Source of the DNA: Corallococcus macrosporus
GTDB taxonomy: Bacteria > Myxococcota > Myxococcia > Myxococcales > Myxococcaceae
Length of the DNA stretch: 64,000 nt
NCBI RefSeq assembly: GCF_017302985.1
Contig: NZ_JAFIMU010000012.1
Location: 186,001 to 250,000, forward strand
Reading direction: 5' to 3'
The notes under the pieces were generated by a model. That model had not been told where the DNA came from and made no database searches. It saw nothing but the letters and a program-made list of their open reading frames with translations. Both the position numbers and the translations under genes were made by a program. Positions 59,237 through 64,000 of the stretch are shown here, one piece after another; the first letter of the stretch is position 1, and every line of letters starts with the position of its first letter.

Positions 59237-61294
59237 ATGCACGACGCCCACGCGTTCCTCCAAGCCCTCGCCACCGTCCTCTGTGTCGCGGCGGTCACCA
59301 CGGTCCTCTTCCAGCGCCTGCGCCAACCCGTGGTGCTGGGCTACATCCTCGCGGGCTTCATCATCGGGCCGCACGTCCCCATCCCGTTGGTGGCGGACGC
59401 GGGCATCGTGCAGACGCTGTCGGAGCTGGGCGTCATCCTGCTGATGTTCTCGCTGGGGCTGGAGTTCAGCCTGCGGCGGCTGTTCCAGGTGGGGCCCACG
59501 GCGGGGCTCACCGCCGTCATCCAGTGCAGCGTGATGGTGTGGCTGGGCTTCGTCGTCGGCCGGGCCTTCGGCTGGACGATGCTGGAGAGCCTGTTCACCG
59601 GCTGCTGCATCGCCATCTCCAGCACCACCATCATCGCGAAGGCGTTCGACGAGCAGAACATCCGCGGCGCGCTGCGCGGCATCGTGGTGGGCATCCTCAT
59701 CGTGGAGGACCTCATCGGCATCCTGCTGATGGCCATGCTCACCGCGGTGTCCACCGGCTCCGGCCTGTCCGCGTGGGACCTGGCGCTGACCGTGGGCAAG
59801 CTGGCCGCCTTCCTCGTGGGGCTGGTCGCCGTGGGCCTGCTGGTCGTGCCCCGGCTGATGCGCGCCATCACGAAGCTCCAGCGGCCGGAGACGACGCTCG
59901 TCACCAGCGTGGGCATCTGCTTCGCCGTCGCGCTATTGGCGCAGGCGTTCGGCTACTCGGTGGCGCTGGGCGCGTTCCTCGCGGGCTCGCTGGTGGCGGA
60001 GTCCGGCGAGGGCAAGGAGATCGAGCACCTGGTGCAGCCGGTGCGCGACCTCTTCGGCGCGGTGTTCTTCGTGTCGGTGGGCATGCTCATCGACCCGGCG
60101 CTCATCCGCGAGCACTGGGCCGCCATCGCGGTGCTCACGGGCGTGGTCATCCTGGGGAAGATCCTCAGCGTGTCGCTGGGCGCGTTCTTCACCGGCAACG
60201 GCACCCGCACGTCCGTGCAGGCGGGGCTCAGCCTGTCCCAGATTGGCGAGTTCTCCTTCATCATCGCGGGCCTGGGCCTGTCCCTGAAGGCCACCGGCCT
60301 GTTCCTCTACCCGGTGGCGGTGGCCGTGTCGGCCATCACCACGCTGACGACGCCGTGGCTCATCCGCGCGTCCGGCCCCATCGCCAACTGGGTGGACCGC
60401 AAGCTGCCCGCGCCGCTCCAGACGTTCGCGTCGCTGTACGGCAGCTGGGTGGAGAACCTGCGCACGTCGCCGCGCCAGAAGACGGTGGGCGCGCGCGTGC
60501 GGCGCATGGCGCTGCTGATGCTGCTGGACGCGGCGTTCATCACCATCATCGTCATCGGCACGTCGGTGCTGCTGCCGCGGATCACCGTGTTCATCGACGA
60601 GCGCATGGGCTGGGGCGCGACGCTGACGCCGTGGGTCGTCATTGGCCTGGCCACGGCGCTGGCCCTGCCCTTCTGCGTGGGCATCGTGCGGATGGGACGG
60701 CGGCTGGGCGTGGTGCTGGCGGAGGGCGCGCTGCCGGCGGCCGCCAACGGCAAGGTGGACCTGGCGGCGGCGCCCCGGCGGGTGCTGGTGGTGGCGCTCC
60801 AGTTGGCCAGCGTCTTCATGGTGGGCGTACCGGTGCTGGCCATCACCCAGCCGTTCCTGCCCGGCGTGCCGGGCGCGGTGCTGCTGCTGGTGTCCCTGGG
60901 CGTGATGGGCTTCGCCTTCTGGAAGAGCGCCACGAACCTGCAGGGCCACATGCGCGCGGGCGCGCAGGTCATCGTGGAGGCGCTCGCGGCCCAGTCCCAC
61001 GCCAAGGGCGAGGAGGACGAGCCGGCACCGGACGTGCTGCACGGCGTGCGTCAGATGCTGCCCGGCATCGGCGAGCCGGAGTCGGTGGCGCTCGGCGAGT
61101 CCAGCGCGGCGGTGGGCCGCACGCTGGCGGAGCTCAACCTGCGCGGCATGACGGGGGCCACGGTGCTGGCCATCCGCCGGGGCGACGCGGGCGTGCTGGT
61201 GCCCACCGCGCAGGAGGTGCTGCGCGCGGGGGACATCCTGGCGCTGGCGGGGACGCACGAGGCCATCGACGCGGCGAAGGGCGTGCTCGGCTGA
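59237..61294 (+). CDS. Kef/CPA2-type cation:proton antiporter with C-terminal TrkA-C domain
   Basis: The 685-residue protein has about twelve membrane segments of the CPA2 family (LRQPVVLGYILAGFIIGPHVP, LGVILLMFSLGLEFSLRRL, GCCIAISSTTIIAKAF, IVEDLIGILLMA with its ED pair, and GAFLAGSLVAESG). A further membrane/linker part (about 410-590) and a TrkA-C domain (about 610-680, ESVALGESSAAVGRTLAELNLRGM) follow. It resembles YbaL/KefB without a full TrkA-N domain. It would exchange K+ or Na+ for H+. GAGG lies before the ATG. Confidence 0.9.
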   Translation: MHDAHAFLQALATVLCVAAVTTVLFQRLRQPVVLGYILAGFIIGPHVPIPLVADAGIVQTLSELGVILLMFSLGLEFSLRRLFQVGPTAGLTAVIQCSVMVWLGFVVGRAFGWTMLESLFTGCCIAISSTTIIAKAFDEQNIRGALRGIVVGILIVEDLIGILLMAMLTAVSTGSGLSAWDLALTVGKLAAFLVGLVAVGLLVVPRLMRAITKLQRPETTLVTSVGICFAVALLAQAFGYSVALGAFLAGSLVAESGEGKEIEHLVQPVRDLFGAVFFVSVGMLIDPALIREHWAAIAVLTGVVILGKILSVSLGAFFTGNGTRTSVQAGLSLSQIGEFSFIIAGLGLSLKATGLFLYPVAVAVSAITTLTTPWLIRASGPIANWVDRKLPAPLQTFASLYGSWVENLRTSPRQKTVGARVRRMALLMLLDAAFITIIVIGTSVLLPRITVFIDERMGWGATLTPWVVIGLATALALPFCVGIVRMGRRLGVVLAEGALPAAANGKVDLAAAPRRVLVVALQLASVFMVGVPVLAITQPFLPGVPGAVLLLVSLGVMGFAFWKSATNLQGHMRAGAQVIVEALAAQSHAKGEEDEPAPDVLHGVRQMLPGIGEPESVALGESSAAVGRTLAELNLRGMTGATVLAIRRGDAGVLVPTAQEVLRAGDILALAGTHEAIDAAKGVLG

Positions 61295-61378
61295 GGCGGG
61301 CGCCCGGATGCAATGGGGGATGCGGCCGGCCGTAGGAAGGGCATGCCGCTCCCCTTCCGCGTCCCGGAGGTCTCCGCC

Positions 61379-61924
61379 ATGCGTCGCCCGCTGCTGCCCA
61401 CCCTGCTCCTCGCCTGCTCGCTGGCCGTGCCCGCGCTGGCGGCGGAGCCGGCGAAGAAGCCGTCCAAGGCCCCCGCCAAGACCATCTGCGTCAACGTCAA
61501 GGACGGGAGCAAGGCGGTCCAGGGCACGAACCTGGTCATCGAGCCGGGGGAGAAGATCAAGGACGCGGTCGCGGTGGACGGCGACGTCATCGTGAAGAAG
61601 GGCGCGGTGGTGGACAACGACGTGGCCGCCGTCCGGGGCCGCGTCATCCTGGAGCCCGGTGCGCGGGTGAAGGGCGACGTGGTGGCCATTGGCGGCGAGG
61701 TGCGGGTGCCCACGGGCGCGCACGTCGACGGCAACGCGACGGCGCTGGGCGGCACGCTCCACGTGGACAAGAAGGAGGACGTCGCCGGCGAGCAGCACGC
61801 CCTCTCGCTGGTCTTCAACGGCGACGACGTGGTGAAGGAGTTCATCGGCAAGGCGCTCGACGAGGATGCCGGCAAGTGCCACATCCTCGACGACGATGAC
61901 GAGGACGACGACAAGGACGTCTGA
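61379..61924 (+). CDS. Secreted polymer-forming-repeat protein
   Basis: The 181-residue product has a Sec signal (MRRPLLPTLLLACSLAVPALAAEP). Strand repeats like those of bactofilin or the 45460 membrane protein follow: GDVIVKKGAVVDNDVAAVRG, RVILEPGARVKGDVVAIGG, EVRVPTGAHVDGNATALGG and TLHVDKKEDVAG. It ends in an acidic tail (DDDDEDDDKD). The family folds as a short beta-helix. GGAGG precedes the start. Unlike the 45460 protein, it has no membrane helices, so it would be periplasmic or secreted. Confidence 0.75.
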   Translation: MRRPLLPTLLLACSLAVPALAAEPAKKPSKAPAKTICVNVKDGSKAVQGTNLVIEPGEKIKDAVAVDGDVIVKKGAVVDNDVAAVRGRVILEPGARVKGDVVAIGGEVRVPTGAHVDGNATALGGTLHVDKKEDVAGEQHALSLVFNGDDVVKEFIGKALDEDAGKCHILDDDDEDDDKDV

Positions 61925-61951
61925 GCCGGCCCTTGCGTCAGGCGGCCCCCG

Positions 61952-62599
61952 TCACTTCCATTCTGGCGGGGGCCGGCGCGTGGCCCGGCGGCGCGAGCGG
62001 GGCTCCAGGTGGACCTCGTCGCCCCGGCGGACGCGCACCTTCAGGAAGCGCTGGAGCTGATCCAGGGCCAGGTCGTGGTCCTTGTCGCTCTCCGCGCAGC
62101 AGCAGTCGCTGAGCACGGTGATCTTGTACTCGTGCATGTGCGCGTCGTGGGCGCTGAAGAAGACGCACAGGTTGGTGGCGATGCCCGCGAGCAGCAGCTT
62201 CTTCGTGCCCAGGTGCTCCAGGAGCGGCACCAGCGACGTGGCGAAGAAGGCCGAGTGCTTGGGCTTGAGGATGAAGTAGTCATCCGGCCGGGGCTTGAGC
62301 GCTCGAGCGACGCGCTGGCCGCGGCTGTCCTTGCGGGTGCAGTGCTTGTAGACGTCCGTGAAGCTGCTGCGCCACAGGTCGAAGTTGTCGTTGACGTAGA
62401 TGACCGGGACGCCGGCCTTGCGCATCCGCTCCGCGAAGGGGCTCAGGCGCTCCACCATGCGCAGCGCCCAGGGCAGGACGTTCTCTCCGCCGGGGAACTC
62501 CAGGTCGTTGATGACGTCGATGATGAGCAGCGCGGTGTCATGCCGCCGCTCATGCGGTGCGCGCGTCTGCTTCCGGACCGCCTGGCGCGGCTTCGCCAC
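61952..62599 (-). CDS. Isochorismatase-family cysteine hydrolase
   Basis: The 215-residue protein has the Asp-Lys-Cys triad of the family: Asp in ALLIIDVIND, Lys in YFILKPKHSAF and Cys in GIATNLCVFFSAHDAHMHEY. Members include nicotinamidases and other amide or ether hydrolases; the substrate is not predictable. GTG at 62599 is favoured because GGGAGG lies 5 nt upstream; an in-frame GTG at 62605 overlaps that sequence. The C-terminus is Arg/Pro-rich (RSRRRATRRPPPEWK), an unusual basic tail. It is convergent with the 61379 gene. Confidence 0.88.
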   Translation of the reverse strand: MAKPRQAVRKQTRAPHERRHDTALLIIDVINDLEFPGGENVLPWALRMVERLSPFAERMRKAGVPVIYVNDNFDLWRSSFTDVYKHCTRKDSRGQRVARALKPRPDDYFILKPKHSAFFATSLVPLLEHLGTKKLLLAGIATNLCVFFSAHDAHMHEYKITVLSDCCCAESDKDHDLALDQLQRFLKVRVRRGDEVHLEPRSRRRATRRPPPEWK

Positions 62600-62694
62600 G
62601 TCCACCTCCCGTTGGGTGAACGCTAATCATCCCCAGGCAGGAGGCGAGCCCCCCGCCCGGGGATGTTCGTTGCCGAGCAGGCGCTACCGCGACG

Positions 62695-63651
62695 CTAGGG
62701 TTTGGGCTTCACGCCCCAGACGCCCACCTTGCCGTCGTCCATGCCCCAGGCCACGCAGCGGCCATCGGGAGAGAAGTTCGCGGTGCTCCCCTGCTGGTCG
62801 TCCAGGTCGGAGTAGTCGAACAGGCGCTGCCCGTCACTCACGTTGATGACGGCGAACGCGCTCGTATCCGGGCTGGCCGCGAGCAGCGAGCCCTCCGGGT
62901 TGAACGCCAGGTGCAGGGCCATGGACGCGGGGGCCTTCAGGGCTCGCGCGACCTCCAGCGTGGGCAGCGTCAGGAACAGCAGCTCCCCGGAGGAGTTCGC
63001 GGCCACCAGGTGCTCACCGGACGGCGTGAAGGCCACGGCCCAGATCCGCCGCGCGTCGAAGGCCCGGGCCGTGACGCGCCTGCCGGTCCGCGCGTCCCAG
63101 AGCAGCATGGCCGCACGGGTCTGAAGGTCCTGCTGGTCCTCGGCGGCTCCGACGGCGGCGAACGCGCCATCGGGCGAGAGCGCGCAGTCGTGGAGCTGCC
63201 AGGGCTCTTCCTTCCGCCAGACGAGCCAGCGCCGCTCCAGGTCCCAGAGCAGCACGCGGCCCACGCTCGCCACGAGGAGCAGGCGCGTCCCGTCCGATGA
63301 CAGGTGGGCATGCGAGACGGAGCCGCCCGTTTCCACGGACGACAGCAACCGGCCGTCGGGCACGGACCATGTCTGGAGCGTGCCGCGCACCGTCACGGAC
63401 AGCAGCGTCTGGGTGCCGGGCAGGAACCACGCGGCCACGCAGCCGGAGATGAAGTGCGAGGCGTGCGGCTGCTGGGATTCCGAGTGCAGGTCCCACCAGC
63501 GCAGCGACATGCCACCCTGCTTCTGGACGGACAGCAGGTAGCGCGACGACTCATCCCACGCCAGCCACTGCCACCGCGAGTACGGCGACAGCTCCGCCTC
63601 TCCCAGCGTCCGCAGCAGGGACAGGTGCTTCGCGGTGTCGGGGGTCAGCAT
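62695..63651 (-). CDS. WD40-repeat-like protein
   Basis: The 318-residue product shows repeated beta-propeller blades: SRYLLSVQKQGGMSLRWWDL, LLSVTVRGTLQTWSVPDGRLL, TRLLLVASVGRVLLWDLERRWL, AMLLWDARTGRRV, EHLVAANSSGELLFLTL and GRCVAWGMDDGKVGVWGV, each ending near a WD-type dipeptide. No signal peptide is present. It would serve as a scaffold; partners are unknown. The start is ATG at 63651 (GTG at 63654 also possible), with no clear Shine-Dalgarno. Confidence 0.85.
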   Translation of the reverse strand: MLTPDTAKHLSLLRTLGEAELSPYSRWQWLAWDESSRYLLSVQKQGGMSLRWWDLHSESQQPHASHFISGCVAAWFLPGTQTLLSVTVRGTLQTWSVPDGRLLSSVETGGSVSHAHLSSDGTRLLLVASVGRVLLWDLERRWLVWRKEEPWQLHDCALSPDGAFAAVGAAEDQQDLQTRAAMLLWDARTGRRVTARAFDARRIWAVAFTPSGEHLVAANSSGELLFLTLPTLEVARALKAPASMALHLAFNPEGSLLAASPDTSAFAVINVSDGQRLFDYSDLDDQQGSTANFSPDGRCVAWGMDDGKVGVWGVKPKP

Positions 63652-63784
63652 CACGGAGCGGAGAGGAAGTGCTCATAGCCCGGGCCTCCAGCCTCCAGCA
63701 ACACGCCGTTGGTGAAACCCTCCAAGGTGAAGGAGCATCCGGGCCCCTGGCACTTGCCGTCTCCCCGCCTCCAGGAGCCACGCC

Positions 63785-64000
63785 TTGCCCTCCCGTTCCC
63801 GACGGTTGTTGACGACTGTCATTGGCACGCTCCTCCTGTGGGGCCTTCCCCTGCCGTCATGGGGCGTGGAGCCCACGCGCATCGCCTTGCGTGCCGCGCG
63901 GCTCTTCGATGGGAAGAGCGACAAGGTCCTGCCGGACGCGGTCGTGCTCATCGAGGGCTCGAACATCCAGGCCGTGGGCACGGGCCTGTCCATCCCGCAG
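63785..64000 (+). CDS. Amidohydrolase-family protein, N-terminal part
   Basis: The first 72 codons reach the window edge. The product has a signal-like lead (LLTTVIGTLLLWGLPLPSWG) and the N-terminal strand pattern of secreted amidohydrolases: RIALRAARLFDGKSDKVLPD then AVVLIEGSNIQAVG. The start is a TTG, supported by AGGAG 7 nt upstream. Metal ligands and substrate cannot be seen. It is divergent from the WD40-like gene. Confidence 0.75.
   Translation, partial: MPSRSRRLLTTVIGTLLLWGLPLPSWGVEPTRIALRAARLFDGKSDKVLPDAVVLIEGSNIQAVGTGLSIPQ

Noticed and set aside
59933..61882. Minus-strand frame opposite the antiporter
   Set aside because: Low-complexity Arg/His text with no motif; the plus strand holds a clear CPA2 antiporter.
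1..64000. CRISPR arrays, tRNA genes, rRNA genes, transposases
   Set aside because: No regularly spaced repeats, tRNA-like cloverleaf ends or transposase motifs were found by eye. A tRNA scan could still change this.

Overview
The window is high-GC DNA with strong third-position GC bias and dense, often overlapping genes. Its gene content points to a myxobacterium, probably close to Corallococcus or Myxococcus. The clues are Myxococcus-type cysteine-rich repeats joined to a fibro-slime domain, a MopE-type metal-binding lipoprotein, a Ser/Thr kinase beside an FHA-GAF-cyclase, a sigma54 activator with a GAF domain, many lipoproteins, a lanthipeptide locus and a lipoprotein-type toxin/immunity pair. 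This placement is inferred from gene families, not from a marker gene. I found no tRNA, rRNA, CRISPR array or intact insertion sequence.

Layout. 1-2759 (minus): RND efflux operon in the order TolC-like protein, membrane fusion lipoprotein, pump (cut by the window edge). 2970-8806 (plus): MopE-type lipoprotein, then an Mla/Mce lipid-transport operon with two ATPases, two permeases and one MCE protein; the paired ATPases carry complementary defects that predict an asymmetric heterodimer. 8814-15022: small lipoprotein/DUF2019 pair, DUF2267 protein, hotdog thioesterase, Gfo/Idh/MocA oxidoreductase, Spo0M-like protein, DEAD-box helicase. 15032-18193 (minus): class II lanthipeptide locus with a 65-residue precursor, an intergenic stem-loop and a LanM synthetase. 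18533-21394 (plus, divergent): caspase/gingipain-like protein and metallophosphoesterase. 21398-23987: MFS transporter, divergent MerR regulator with its operator, alpha/beta hydrolase. 24031-25162: lipoprotein HNH-like toxin and SMI1/KNR4-like immunity protein. 25181-28290: glutaminase, hydrolase lipoprotein, RibD/DHFR-like protein.

28296-29530 is a small insertion-like island bounded by 21-bp direct repeats. One copy is the 3' end of a parA-like gene. The island holds a JAMM-like lipoprotein gene broken by an in-frame TGA and a coupled lipoprotein gene. 29515-36423: orphan ParA-like ATPase, MBL-fold hydrolase overlapping a sigma54 activator, sugar-porter MFS protein with a good terminator, fibro-slime/cysteine-repeat lipoprotein. 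36473-42590 (minus): GIDE-like membrane protein, Ser/Thr kinase, FHA-GAF-cyclase, outer-membrane-type lipoprotein. 42663-46992 (plus): TruD, then an ECF sigma / anti-sigma / membrane protein operon. 47203-50036: two fused flavoproteins of the sarcosine-oxidase/opine-oxidase/HCN-synthase type. 50316-52600: secreted serine protease, SDR lacking its catalytic Tyr and Lys, universal stress protein.

52617-58167 (minus) is an iron-uptake locus: TonB, PepSY membrane protein, TonB-dependent receptor and PiuC-like hydroxylase. Fur-like boxes lie before the receptor and over the tonB start codon. 58389-64000: two small hypothetical proteins, Kef-type antiporter, secreted polymer-forming-like protein, isochorismatase-type hydrolase, WD40-like protein, and the start of an amidohydrolase cut by the right edge.
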